The position numbers and the translations under genes were made by a program. Positions 49,033-57,909 of a stretch of 61,497 nucleotides of DNA are shown in pieces (positions within the stretch are counted from its first letter, which is position 1; every line of letters begins with the position of its first letter). The stretch lies in the NCBI GenBank assembly GCA_958422185.1, contig CATZNW010000016.1:1-61497 (forward strand), written 5' to 3'. The notes under the pieces are model-generated. The model saw nothing but the letters and a program-made list of their open reading frames with translations. It ran no database searches and was not told the DNA's origin. This DNA comes from an uncultured Clostridium sp. (lineage in GTDB: Bacteria > Bacillota > Clostridia > Oscillospirales > Acutalibacteraceae).

Positions 49033-50529
49033 ATGCGTTACACTTCCACAAGAAATAACTCGGTAAAAGTAAATGCATCGCATGCAATTACACAGGGCAT
49101 CAGTGAAGAAGGCGGCCTTTTTGTACCGTGCGAATTTCCGCATTTTTCAATGGATAAAATAAAAGATATGGCGAATATGCCTTATATTGAGAGAGCGAAG
49201 ACGGTTCTGCGTGAGTTTTTAGACGATTTTACGGAGTCCGAGCTGGATTACTGTGTGAACGGTGCGTATGCCTCCGGAAAATTTTCGTCTGAGGCAGTTG
49301 CCCCTACAGTAAATATATACGGTAACGAAAACGTGCTCGAATTATGGCACGGGCCGACATGCGCTTTTAAAGATATGGCTTTGCAGCTTCTGCCGTATCT
49401 TATGACAGTTTCCGCCAAAAAAACAGCTGACGGAAAAACGATAGTTATACTCGTTGCGACCTCCGGCGATACCGGAAAGGCCGCCCTTGAAGGATTCAAA
49501 GACGTTGATCATACTAAAATTCTTGTTTTTTACCCTGAGAACGGTGTTTCGCCAATGCAAAAGCTTCAGATGGTGACGCAGGAGGGGGAAAATGTTTCCG
49601 TATGTGCTGTTAAAGGAAATTTTGACGATGCGCAGAGCGCTGTCAAAGCGATTTTTACAGATAACGTCATTAAAGAAAAGCTTGCCATGAAAAACATGAT
49701 GTTTTCATCTGCCAATTCCATTAATTGGGGCAGACTTGTTCCGCAGATCGTCTATTATTTTTCTTCTTACTGTGATCTGCTGAATCGCGGTGCCGTTGCT
49801 GCCGGTGACGAAATTAACGTTGTAGTGCCCACCGGTAATTTCGGAAACATTCTTGCGTGCTATTATGCAAAGATGATGGGTCTTCCGGTCAAAAAACTTA
49901 TTTGCGCGTCCAATTCAAATAATGTTTTAACGGATTTCCTCAATACCGGCGCATATAATAAGAACCGTGAGTTTTATACCACAACGTCGCCGAGCATGGA
50001 TATACTGATCTCTTCAAATCTGGAAAGACTGTTATATCATATGAGCTCCGATAATGATACGCTTATTACGGATCTAATGAAAAAGCTGTCCGAAGACGGG
50101 ATCTATACCGTTTCCGAAGAGCTTCTGTCCAATATCAGGGAATCATTTTGGGCAGGATACGCAAGTGAGAAAGACGTAGTCGATACGATCAGAACTCACT
50201 TTGAAAAATATAATTATCTTTGTGACACACACACCGCGGTAGCGCTCAAAGTTTATAATGATTATGTAAAACATACCGGTGACGATATTCCCACGATCAT
50301 TGATTCAACAGCCTCGCCGTACAAGTTTTCAAAAAGTGTTTTAAGCGCTGTTACAAACGGTGATCTCTCTGACGCTGATGAGTTTGATATGGTTAGTGAG
50401 CTTTATAATAAAACGGGCGTGGCCGTACCCGCTCCGCTTGCTTCGCTCAAGGATAAGAAGGTACGTTTCAACAATACCTGTTCAAAAGAGGATATGGGTG
50501 AAATGGTATTTAAGCTTCTTGGTATCTGA
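49033..50529 (+). CDS. thrC: Threonine synthase
   Basis: A 498-residue PLP enzyme converting O-phospho-L-homoserine to threonine. 'RYTSTRNNSVKVNASHAITQGISEEGGLFVP' at the N-terminus is the ThrC_N domain. The PLP lysine lies in HGPTCAFKDMALQL, and 'ATSGDTGKAALEGFKD' and 'VVPTGNFGNILACYYAKMMGLP' (phosphate loop) follow. The ~500-residue length is that of the long (E. coli/plant class II-like) type. TTAGGAGGGG precedes the ATG. Monocistronic, ending at a strong shared terminator. Confidence 0.96.
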   Translation: MRYTSTRNNSVKVNASHAITQGISEEGGLFVPCEFPHFSMDKIKDMANMPYIERAKTVLREFLDDFTESELDYCVNGAYASGKFSSEAVAPTVNIYGNENVLELWHGPTCAFKDMALQLLPYLMTVSAKKTADGKTIVILVATSGDTGKAALEGFKDVDHTKILVFYPENGVSPMQKLQMVTQEGENVSVCAVKGNFDDAQSAVKAIFTDNVIKEKLAMKNMMFSSANSINWGRLVPQIVYYFSSYCDLLNRGAVAAGDEINVVVPTGNFGNILACYYAKMMGLPVKKLICASNSNNVLTDFLNTGAYNKNREFYTTTSPSMDILISSNLERLLYHMSSDNDTLITDLMKKLSEDGIYTVSEELLSNIRESFWAGYASEKDVVDTIRTHFEKYNYLCDTHTAVALKVYNDYVKHTGDDIPTIIDSTASPYKFSKSVLSAVTNGDLSDADEFDMVSELYNKTGVAVPAPLASLKDKKVRFNNTCSKEDMGEMVFKLLGI

Positions 50530-50532
50530 CAA

Positions 50533-50568
50533 ACAAAGAACGGCTCATTACTGAGCCGTTTTTTGTTA
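50533..50568. terminator. Terminator shared by thrC and the DUF1540 gene
   Basis: AACGGCTCA (50539-50547) pairs with TGAGCCGTT (50552-50560) and the stem extends outward through AACAAAG/TTTTGTT, followed by T's on plus and A-rich flanks that give T's on minus. Convergent genes lie on both sides. Confidence 0.9.
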
Positions 50569-50572
50569 ATAT

Positions 50573-50737
50573 TCAGCAATTGCAGTTTTCATTACACTGG
50601 AATGTTTCGCATTTTGTTTCAGTGGTCGTTTTGGCAAGGCTGCTTCCGACTGTAATATGACCGGCTGTGCAGCTGTTATCGCTGTTGTGGTGAACACAGT
50701 TTTTAACCTCGCAGCAAATTCCTTTGATTTCGTTCAT
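50573..50737 (-). CDS. DUF1540 domain small cysteine-rich protein
   Basis: A 54-residue protein, MNEIKGICCEVKNCVHHNSD, then a Cys-Thr-Ala-Gly-His-Ile stretch and TETKCETFQC, ending NENCNC. The cysteine spacing and 'C.AG.I.V...T.TKCETF' are those of DUF1540, a small metal-binding-like domain of unknown role common in Clostridia. GGGAG lies 10 nt before the ATG on the minus strand. It sits alone between the convergent thrC and a divergent metallophosphoesterase gene. A possible forespore-type promoter is upstream. Confidence 0.88.
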   Translation of the reverse strand: MNEIKGICCEVKNCVHHNSDNSCTAGHITVGSSLAKTTTETKCETFQCNENCNC

Positions 50738-50760
50738 TGTTCTCACACTCCCTTCATTTT

Positions 50761-50789
50761 TATAATTTCCTGCCTTGATCTTTTTATTC
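50761..50789 (-). promoter_or_regulatory. Candidate forespore (sigma-G/F-like) promoter of the DUF1540 gene
   Basis: On the minus strand, GAATA (plus 50785-50789), a 17-nt spacer and AATTATA (plus 50761-50767). The sigma-G -10 CATNNTA matches except for the first base. No sigma-A promoter is obvious on this strand. The same bases read TATAAT on the plus strand and could serve the next gene instead. Confidence 0.3.
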
Positions 50790-50827
50790 TTCTAATTTAA
50801 TCAAAATTTATGAAAGGTAAACAAACT

Positions 50828-51514
50828 ATGTCGCTTTTCGCCATTGCCGACACGCATTTGTCTTTCGGAACGGATAAACCCATGGATACTTTTGCGGGAT
50901 GGGATAATTATACGGAAAGACTTAAGAATAACTGGAATAAACTTGTTGACGAGGATGATGATGTTATTATTGCCGGTGACATAAGCTGGGCAATGGATTT
51001 CGGCGAATTGAAGGCTGATTTCGATTTTCTTGAGAATCTAAACGGCAATAAGATCATTCTAAAAGGCAATCACGATTATTGGTGGAACACAATTTCCAAA
51101 ATGAACAAATTTATTGATGAACATGGCTATAGCACCATCAGATTTCTATACAATAACTCTTATCTTTGCGGCGGTATTTCTGTCTGCGGCTCACGAGGCT
51201 GGATTTATGATAGTGAAGACGAGCAGGATAAAAGAATCCTGTTGAGAGAAGCAGCCCGCATAGAGAGAAGCATTTTGAGTGCGCAAAGTGCTGATATTCT
51301 GCTTTTTCTGCACTATCCTCCGGTTTCACAGAACGGGCAGAGTAATGAAATTACGGGGATCATAAAAAAATACGGAATAAAAAAATGTTTTTTCGGGCAT
51401 CTTCACGGAGAAGCTGCCAGATATGCTTTTGAAGGCCGGCTGAATGGTGTTGATTATAAGCTGATTTCATGTGACAGATTAAAATTCACACCTTATTTAA
51501 TTTTAAAATACTGA
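50828..51514 (+). CDS. Calcineurin-like metallophosphoesterase
   Basis: A 228-residue phosphoesterase with all dinuclear-metal motifs: AIADTHL (Asp, His), AGDISWA (Asp), LKGNHDYWW (Asn, His), LFLHYPP and FGHLHG. It resembles the YkuE/serine-threonine-phosphatase-like family of Clostridia that acts alone. The ATG at 50828 fits the family N-terminus (SLFAIADTHLS) and has AAAGG 10 nt upstream; an in-frame ATG at 50810 lies before that site. Substrate unknown. Confidence 0.85.
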   Translation: MSLFAIADTHLSFGTDKPMDTFAGWDNYTERLKNNWNKLVDEDDDVIIAGDISWAMDFGELKADFDFLENLNGNKIILKGNHDYWWNTISKMNKFIDEHGYSTIRFLYNNSYLCGGISVCGSRGWIYDSEDEQDKRILLREAARIERSILSAQSADILLFLHYPPVSQNGQSNEITGIIKKYGIKKCFFGHLHGEAARYAFEGRLNGVDYKLISCDRLKFTPYLILKY

Positions 51515-51520
51515 TTTTTC

Positions 51521-51549
51521 TTGAAAACGGCGCATTTATATGCTATAAT
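51521..51549 (+). promoter_or_regulatory. Promoter of tig-clpP-clpX
   Basis: TTGAAA (51521-51526), a 17-nt spacer and TATAAT (51544-51549) with an extended TGC. No CIRCE or CtsR-like repeat was found beside it. Confidence 0.85.
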
Positions 51550-51602
51550 GCCTATTCGGTGATAACTGATATTAAATATTATATAAAGACAGGAGAGTTA
51601 AT

Positions 51603-52886
51603 ATGGCACTAAAATCATCAAATAAGGTTGATACAAATACCTACGAGCTTGAAGTTACAGTAGACAGCGAAACTTTCAAAAAAGCTTGCACTCAGGCTTA
51701 TTTAAAGGAAAGAAAAAATATCCAGCTTCCTGGATTTCGCAAGGGAAAAGCGCCGCAGGCGATGATTGAGAAAATGTACGGCGAGGGCACTTTTTATGAA
51801 GATGCTCTTGATATCGTTTACCCTGCTGCCGTTTCGGATGCCTTTACGGAAGCCGGCCTGGAAGTGGTTGACGCCCCTTATGATCTTGAAATACCTGTTA
51901 TAGGTAAGGATAGCGGCGTTGAAATGAAGATGAAAGTTACTACTTATCCTGAAGTAAAGCTTGGCGACTACAAAGGCCTCAAGGTCAAAAAAGAAGATAC
52001 AGAGGCAACTGATGAAGATGTTGACAATGAGCTTAAGAGCCTCCAGGAAAGGAATTCTCGCCTTGTAGTAGCTGACGACAGAGCAGCTCAGAACGGAGAT
52101 ACGGTATCTATCGATTTTGAAGGCTTTGTTGACGGAGAGGCATTTGACGGCGGAAAAGGGGAGAATTATCCGCTTGAGCTCGGTTCCGGTTCCTTTATTC
52201 CGGGATTTGAGGATCAGATATGCGGTCATAAGATCGATGAGGAGTTTGACGTCAATGTTAAATTCCCGGACGAATATGCAGAGCAGCTTGCCGGTAAAGA
52301 CGCCGTTTTCAAATGCAAAATCCATGAAATCAAAGGTAAGGAGCTTCCTGAGCTTGATGATGATTTTGCACAGTCTGTTTCAGAGGATCTTAATACTCTT
52401 GACGAGCTTAAGGCTGACCTGAAAAAACAGATCACCGAAAAAAAAGAAACAGATGCTAAAAATAAGATGGAAAATGATCTTCTTGAGCAGATCTGCGAAA
52501 ATATGGATGCAGAGATTCCCCAGTGCATGTTTGATAAGAGACAGGATGAAATGCTTAAGGATTATGAATACAGACTCCAGGCTCAGGGCCTTGATCTTGA
52601 CACATATCTTAAATATGTTGGACAGGACAGGGATTCCTTTAAGGAGACTTTCAAAGTAGGTGCTGAAAAGCAGGTAAAGGTTTCCGTTGCTCTGCGTGCG
52701 ATTATCGATGCGGAAAAGATTGAAGCTACTGATGAGGAAATAACGGCTGAGGCCGAGAAGATCGGCCAGCAGTACGGAATGGATGCTGATCAGGTCAAGA
52801 AGGTTCTTGCCGAAGAACAGCTGGCTGAGGATGTAAAAAGAAACAAAGCCGTTGATCTGATCATCGATTCCGCTGTTGTTGAATAA
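51603..52886 (+). CDS. tig: Trigger factor
   Basis: A 427-residue ribosome-bound chaperone and prolyl isomerase. The N-terminal ribosome-binding signature is 'FRKGKAPQAMIEKMYG'. The FKBP domain (about 150-245) has 'NGDTVSIDFEGFVDGEAFDGGKGENYPLELGSGSFIPGFEDQI', and the rest is the helical substrate cradle. AGGAG precedes the ATG. The tig-clpP-clpX order is strongly conserved. Confidence 0.97.
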   Translation: MALKSSNKVDTNTYELEVTVDSETFKKACTQAYLKERKNIQLPGFRKGKAPQAMIEKMYGEGTFYEDALDIVYPAAVSDAFTEAGLEVVDAPYDLEIPVIGKDSGVEMKMKVTTYPEVKLGDYKGLKVKKEDTEATDEDVDNELKSLQERNSRLVVADDRAAQNGDTVSIDFEGFVDGEAFDGGKGENYPLELGSGSFIPGFEDQICGHKIDEEFDVNVKFPDEYAEQLAGKDAVFKCKIHEIKGKELPELDDDFAQSVSEDLNTLDELKADLKKQITEKKETDAKNKMENDLLEQICENMDAEIPQCMFDKRQDEMLKDYEYRLQAQGLDLDTYLKYVGQDRDSFKETFKVGAEKQVKVSVALRAIIDAEKIEATDEEITAEAEKIGQQYGMDADQVKKVLAEEQLAEDVKRNKAVDLIIDSAVVE

Positions 52887-52930
52887 ACTAAAAAATATTT
52901 ATTATAATTATTTAAAGGAAAGTGATTTAA

Positions 52931-53512
52931 ATGGCATTAGTACCTTATGTTATTGAGCAGACCGGTAACGGCGAGCGCTCTATGGACATTTTTTCGAGGC
53001 TTCTTAATGACAGAATTATTGTTCTTTCGGATGAAGTAAATTCGCAGACTGCGTCTCTTGTAGTAGCTCAGCTGCTCTTTCTTGAAGGCCAGGACAATGA
53101 AAAGGATATTAATCTTTATATTAATTCTCCCGGCGGTTCTGTAACGGACGGTATGGCTATTTATGATACGATGCAGTACATTAAATGCGACGTTTCAACG
53201 ATATGCATCGGTATGGCTGCATCAATGGGCGCATTTCTTCTGTCAAGCGGTGCTAAAGGAAAAAGAATCTGTCTGCCGAATGCTGAGGTAATGATCCATC
53301 AGCCTTTAGGTCAGGCTCAGGGTCAGGCAACTGAGATCGAAATATCAGCAAGGCACATTCTGAGAACGAAAGAAAAGTTAAACACTATTCTTGCCGCCAA
53401 CTGTGGAAAATCCGTTGAGGAAGTTGCCAGGGATACAGAAAGAGATAACTGGCTTACCGCTCAGGAAGCGCTTGAATACGGCCTTGTCGACAAAGTGTTT
53501 GACAAAAGATAA
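52931..53512 (+). CDS. clpP: ATP-dependent Clp protease proteolytic subunit
   Basis: A 193-residue serine peptidase forming the tetradecameric chamber with ClpX. Catalytic Ser in IGMAASMGAFLL, His in MIHQPLGQAQGQ and Asp in VARDTERDNW. The N-terminal 'ALVPYVIEQTGNGERSMDIFSRLLNDRI' is complete. AAAGGAAAGTG precedes the ATG. 44 nt after tig. Confidence 0.97.
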   Translation: MALVPYVIEQTGNGERSMDIFSRLLNDRIIVLSDEVNSQTASLVVAQLLFLEGQDNEKDINLYINSPGGSVTDGMAIYDTMQYIKCDVSTICIGMAASMGAFLLSSGAKGKRICLPNAEVMIHQPLGQAQGQATEIEISARHILRTKEKLNTILAANCGKSVEEVARDTERDNWLTAQEALEYGLVDKVFDKR

Positions 53513-53537
53513 ATGATTTCAGACCGGAGTAGATTTT

Positions 53538-54830
53538 ATGTCTAACGACAACAATAATATGAATCGAGTGGCACGGTGTTCATTCTGCGGTAAATCAGAA
53601 GCCATGGTTCACAGGCTTATCGAAGGACCTGGCGTATATATTTGCGATGAATGTATAGGACTTTGCAATGACCTGCTTGAAAAATCAGCGGATCTTGCAA
53701 AGCAGACTCATCATTCCTATGAGAAAGATATGGTTTTGCCTACTCCACAGCAGATCAAGGAAAAGCTTGACGAATATGTTGTGGGACAGGATGAAGCAAA
53801 AAAAACGCTTTCCGTTGCGGTGTATAATCATTATAAGAGAATTTATTCGGGTACCGGTTCAGATGATGTTGAACTGCAAAAAAGTAATATTCTGCTTTTA
53901 GGTCCAACTGGCGTCGGAAAAACAATGCTTGCACAGACGCTGGCAAAGATCCTGAACGTTCCTTTTGCAATTGCTGATGCAACTACGCTCACGGAAGCCG
54001 GATATGTTGGCGAAGATGTTGAAAATATTCTTTTAAGACTGATTCAGGCTGCTGATTTTGATATTGATAAGGCTCAGCGAGGCATTATTTATGTTGATGA
54101 GATCGATAAAATCTCACGAAAATCCGAAAACCGCTCAATAACAAGGGATGTGAGCGGAGAGGGCGTTCAGCAGGCACTGCTGAAGATTCTTGAAGGTACG
54201 GTTTCAAATGTTCCTCCGGGCGGCGGCAGAAAGCATCCGCAACAGGAATTTATTCAAATAGACACCACAAACATTCTGTTTATCTGCGGAGGCGCTTTTG
54301 ACGGTATCGATAAGATTATAGAAAAGCGTATAGGCTCCAAAGTTATGGGCTTCGGAGCTGATATTGAAAGCGAAAAATATGACGAAAACGAAGTGCTTCA
54401 TAAGGTGGTGCAGCATGACCTTGTCAAGTACGGTCTTATACCTGAATTGATAGGCAGGATCCCGATTATCACCGTTCTGGATCATTTGGATCGCGAGGCC
54501 CTTGTTAAAATCATGACTGAGCCCAAGAATTCAATTGTAAAGCAATATACGAAAATGTTTTCTATGGATGGTGTTACTCTTGAATTCAAAGAAGATGCTT
54601 TAAGGGCAGTTGCAGATGTTACGCTTGAAAGGAAGACAGGCGCAAGAGGGCTCCGAAGTGTAATGGAAGGCGTCCTTAAAGAACTGATGTTTACCATTCC
54701 GAGTGACGCAACCGTAGAAAAGGTGATAATTACCGAAGATTGTGTTCGAAACGGTGCTGAACCTATCGTTTTACGCAATACAAATAAAACGCAAAAGGCA
54801 CTTCGTGCATCTGATCTGAAAAATGCTTAA
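53538..54830 (+). CDS. clpX: ATP-dependent Clp protease ATP-binding subunit ClpX
   Basis: A 430-residue AAA+ unfoldase. N-terminal C4 zinc finger (CSFCGKSE ... CDECIGLC), Walker A LLGPTGVGKT, 'TTLTEAGYVGEDVENILLRLIQAAD', Walker B GIIYVDEIDKI, 'GSKVMGFGADI' IGF-type loop, and sensor-2 'RKTGARGLRSVME'. The IGF loop, which docks on ClpP, reads MGFGAD here. 25 nt after clpP. Confidence 0.96.
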   Translation: MSNDNNNMNRVARCSFCGKSEAMVHRLIEGPGVYICDECIGLCNDLLEKSADLAKQTHHSYEKDMVLPTPQQIKEKLDEYVVGQDEAKKTLSVAVYNHYKRIYSGTGSDDVELQKSNILLLGPTGVGKTMLAQTLAKILNVPFAIADATTLTEAGYVGEDVENILLRLIQAADFDIDKAQRGIIYVDEIDKISRKSENRSITRDVSGEGVQQALLKILEGTVSNVPPGGGRKHPQQEFIQIDTTNILFICGGAFDGIDKIIEKRIGSKVMGFGADIESEKYDENEVLHKVVQHDLVKYGLIPELIGRIPIITVLDHLDREALVKIMTEPKNSIVKQYTKMFSMDGVTLEFKEDALRAVADVTLERKTGARGLRSVMEGVLKELMFTIPSDATVEKVIITEDCVRNGAEPIVLRNTNKTQKALRASDLKNA

Positions 54831-54836
54831 AAACAT

Positions 54837-54870
54837 AAAAGGCAGGTAAAAGCTTGCCTTTTATTTATTT
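54837..54870 (+). terminator. Terminator after clpX
   Basis: AAAAGGCAGG (54837-54846) pairs with CTTGCCTTTT (54853-54862; one G-T pair), then ATTTATTT. The right arm contains the -35 of the lon promoter. Confidence 0.8.
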
Positions 54871-54882
54871 CTATTATATAAT
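54854..54882 (+). promoter_or_regulatory. Promoter of lon, overlapping the clpX terminator
   Basis: TTGCCT (54854-54859), a 17-nt spacer and TATAAT (54877-54882). The -35 sits in the terminator stem. Confidence 0.7.
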
Positions 54883-54909
54883 ACTAACATCTTTTAAAAG
54901 GTGATATAT

Positions 54910-57318
54910 ATGACTGATAACATACAGAATAACAGCTATTTGGATATTCCAGTCGTGCCGCTCAGGGGACTCGTTGTATTTCCGGAAATGGTGCTGCATT
55001 TTGACGTAGGAAGAAAAAAAAGCGTAAACGCAATCAAAACGGCAATGCGCGCCTCGAACAAAATATTTCTTGTTGCCCAGCGCGACCCGTCTGTGGATGA
55101 ACCCGGCATTGAAGACCTTTACGAAACCGGTGTTATATGTTCAATCAAACAAACGATCCGGATCCCCAATTCGGATAATCTTCGGGTTGTTGTTGAAGGT
55201 GAACAGAGAGCACGTTTAATGGAACTGACTCAGATCAGGCCGTACTTAATCGGTTCGTTATTTCCCATACCGGAAGAGAATCCGCTTGATGATAATGAGG
55301 AAAGAGCATACAGCAGGGCTGTAAAAAAAGAATTTGAAAAATATGCATCTTTTATTTCTAAAATATCCAATGATGTAAAAGTTAAAATACTTTCTATTAA
55401 TGACAGCGGAAGACTGTGTGATTTCATTTGCTCTAATTGTTTTTTTGAATATGAAGAAAAGCAATCCATTCTGGAGACCGTTTCTGTTTCTGAACGGCTT
55501 ATGAAACTCTTTATTTTGCTGAATAAAGAGAATGCCGCTCTTGAAATAGAAAGTGAGATTCATGAAAAAGTACAGGAAAATATTGACCGAAATCAGCGTG
55601 AGTACTATCTCCGTGAAGAGATGAAAGTAATAGGGGAGGCTCTGGGAGATACTGACAATCCTGTTGAAGAGGCCGATAAATACAAGGAAAAGATCGGGAA
55701 ACTGCTTTGTTCTGACGATATCAAAAATAAACTGCTTGGCGAAAGCAGCAAGCTTATGAAAATGCCGCAGGGTTCCCACGAAGGAACTGTTGTAAGAAAT
55801 TATCTGGATAAATGTCTTGAGATTCCTTTCGGCAAATTTACAAAAGATACGATAAATCTTGAGTCTGCCGCTAAACTTCTTAATAAAGAGCATTACTCAC
55901 TCGATAAGGTTAAGGAACGGATAATTGAGGCGCTTGCTGTATTCAAAAGGAATCCTGAATTCTCGGGTCAGATATTGTGTCTCGCCGGTCCACCGGGAGT
56001 CGGCAAAACATCCATTGTAAAAAGCCTTGCGAAAAGTATGGGAAGGAAATATGTTCGCATAGCTCTGGGCGGTATCCACGATGAGGCGGAGATACGCGGA
56101 CACAGGCGTACTTATATCGGCTCTATGCCGGGCAGAATAACGGAGGCCGTAATAAAAAGCGGCGTGATGAACCCGGTTATCCTGCTTGACGAGATCGACA
56201 AGGTTGGAAATGATTACAAAGGCGATCCGGCGTCTGCCTTGCTTGAAGCGCTTGATCCTGAACAGAATTTCAGTTTTACCGATCACTATGTTGATTTTCC
56301 TCTTGATCTGAGCAAGGTTCTGTTTATTACAACCGCAAATGATACGTCTGCAATTCCTGCGCCGCTTTTAGACAGAATGGAAGTAATCGAGCTGAACTCG
56401 TATACTGCTCTTGAAAAATTCCATATTGCCAAAGAGCATCTTATAAAAAAAGAGATGAAGAAACATAAATTAACGGCAAGGGAATTCAAGATAACGGACG
56501 ATGCGGTTTATACTATCATTGAATGCTATACCAGTGAAGCCGGAGTAAGAAACCTTGAAAAGCGTATAGCTTCGCTGTGCAGAAAAGCATCCGTAGAACT
56601 GGAAAACGGTGCAAAATCTTTTAAAGTTACACCTAAAAACATTGAAAAATATTTAGGGCCTAAAAGATTTTCACAGGATAAAATACCTGATGAAGATCTT
56701 ATTGGAACAGTAAACGGACTTGCGTGGACAAGCGTTGGCGGAACGCTTCTTCCGATCGAAGTAAGCGCTCTTGACGGAACCGGCAAAATCGTACTTACAG
56801 GAAATTTGGGAGACGTTATGCAGGAAAGCGCTAAAACTGCCGTTTCTTTTGTTCGTTCATATGCCGAAGATTTTGGTATTAGCTCTGATTTTTATAAGAC
56901 AAAAGATATACATATCCATGCGCCTGAAGCTGCCGTACCCAAAGACGGTCCCTCGGCCGGACTGGCTATAACCACCGCTCTTGTTTCAGAGCTTACAGGA
57001 ATTCCTATACGACGCGATGTTGCTATGACCGGAGAAATCAGCCTTAAAGGCAAAGCGCTTCCCATCGGCGGGCTCAAAGAGAAAAGCATGGCGGCATATA
57101 AGGCCGGATGTTCAACTGTTATTATTCCTAAAGAGAATGAGAAAGACCTTGCAGAAATTTCTGATGAAGTCAAAAATTCAGTTCGTTTTGAATCGGTGGG
57201 ATCTTTCAAAGAGGTTATGGCGATCGCTCTGAAATATATGCCGGTTGCTGCCGCGCACAGCAGCGTAAATACTATTTTAAAGGAAACCGATTCCAGAAGA
57301 GAAACGGTAACTCAGTAG
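54910..57318 (+). CDS. lon: ATP-dependent protease Lon
   Basis: An 802-residue LonA protease. N-terminal LAN domain 'IPVVPLRGLVVFPEMVLHFDVGRKKS', the coiled segment 'QREYYLREEMKVIGEALG', Walker A AGPPGVGKTS, 'YVRIALGGIHDEAEIRGHRRTYIGSMPGRI', and the Ser-Lys dyad in PKDGPSAGLAITTA (Ser) and 'GGLKEKSMAAYKAG' (Lys). The ATG at 54910 has AAGGTGAT upstream; a GTG at 54901 lies inside that site. It precedes engB by 2 nt. It removes damaged and regulatory proteins. Confidence 0.96.
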   Translation: MTDNIQNNSYLDIPVVPLRGLVVFPEMVLHFDVGRKKSVNAIKTAMRASNKIFLVAQRDPSVDEPGIEDLYETGVICSIKQTIRIPNSDNLRVVVEGEQRARLMELTQIRPYLIGSLFPIPEENPLDDNEERAYSRAVKKEFEKYASFISKISNDVKVKILSINDSGRLCDFICSNCFFEYEEKQSILETVSVSERLMKLFILLNKENAALEIESEIHEKVQENIDRNQREYYLREEMKVIGEALGDTDNPVEEADKYKEKIGKLLCSDDIKNKLLGESSKLMKMPQGSHEGTVVRNYLDKCLEIPFGKFTKDTINLESAAKLLNKEHYSLDKVKERIIEALAVFKRNPEFSGQILCLAGPPGVGKTSIVKSLAKSMGRKYVRIALGGIHDEAEIRGHRRTYIGSMPGRITEAVIKSGVMNPVILLDEIDKVGNDYKGDPASALLEALDPEQNFSFTDHYVDFPLDLSKVLFITTANDTSAIPAPLLDRMEVIELNSYTALEKFHIAKEHLIKKEMKKHKLTAREFKITDDAVYTIIECYTSEAGVRNLEKRIASLCRKASVELENGAKSFKVTPKNIEKYLGPKRFSQDKIPDEDLIGTVNGLAWTSVGGTLLPIEVSALDGTGKIVLTGNLGDVMQESAKTAVSFVRSYAEDFGISSDFYKTKDIHIHAPEAAVPKDGPSAGLAITTALVSELTGIPIRRDVAMTGEISLKGKALPIGGLKEKSMAAYKAGCSTVIIPKENEKDLAEISDEVKNSVRFESVGSFKEVMAIALKYMPVAAAHSSVNTILKETDSRRETVTQ

Positions 57319-57320
57319 CT

Positions 57321-57899
57321 ATGAATTTTATGAATGCGGAATTTGACAGGGCTTTCGGCATTTCCGCACAGCTTCCGCCGTGCGACGGACCGGAAATCGT
57401 TTTTGCAGGCCGTTCTAATGTTGGAAAAAGTTCGCTTTTAAACAAACTTTTCGGCAGAAAAAATCTTGCGCGAGTAAGTTCTGTTCCCGGTAAGACCATA
57501 ACGATCAATTTTTATAATGTAGACGGATACAGATTTGTAGATCTTCCTGGATACGGCTATGCAAAAATATCAAAAGCTGAGCGGGACCGTTTTGCGGAAC
57601 TGATGGAAGGGTATTTCACAAGCGGCCGCAACATTTCGCTGGTCATTCTGCTCATTGATATGAGAAGAGAGCCCACAGCGGATGATTACGCCATGATCTC
57701 TTTTCTTAATGAGTATGGGATAAATTTTATTGCGGTGCTTACAAAATCTGATAAGCTGAATAAAACGCAGTATAAGAGCCGTTTGGAGTCTGCTTTCAAA
57801 GAAATCGGCTCAGATTATACGGTTATACCGTTTTCTGCCTTAAGCGGCAGCGGAACAGAAGAAATAAGGAAAATGATAGAAGACCATTTGCAGAAATAG
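57321..57899 (+). CDS. engB: Ribosome biogenesis GTP-binding protein EngB/YsxC
   Basis: A 192-residue GTPase needed for 50S assembly: G1 GRSNVGKSSLLNKL, G2 region 'SSVPGKTITINFYNVD', G3 DLPGYGYAK, G4 TKSDKL and G5 PFSALSG. 'IVFAGRSNVGKSS' and 'DLPGYGYAKISKAERDRFAELMEGYF' are specific to the family. It starts 2 nt after lon, the usual lon-engB coupling. Confidence 0.96.
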   Translation: MNFMNAEFDRAFGISAQLPPCDGPEIVFAGRSNVGKSSLLNKLFGRKNLARVSSVPGKTITINFYNVDGYRFVDLPGYGYAKISKAERDRFAELMEGYFTSGRNISLVILLIDMRREPTADDYAMISFLNEYGINFIAVLTKSDKLNKTQYKSRLESAFKEIGSDYTVIPFSALSGSGTEEIRKMIEDHLQK

Positions 57900-57909
57900 G
57901 AGGAGTTAT

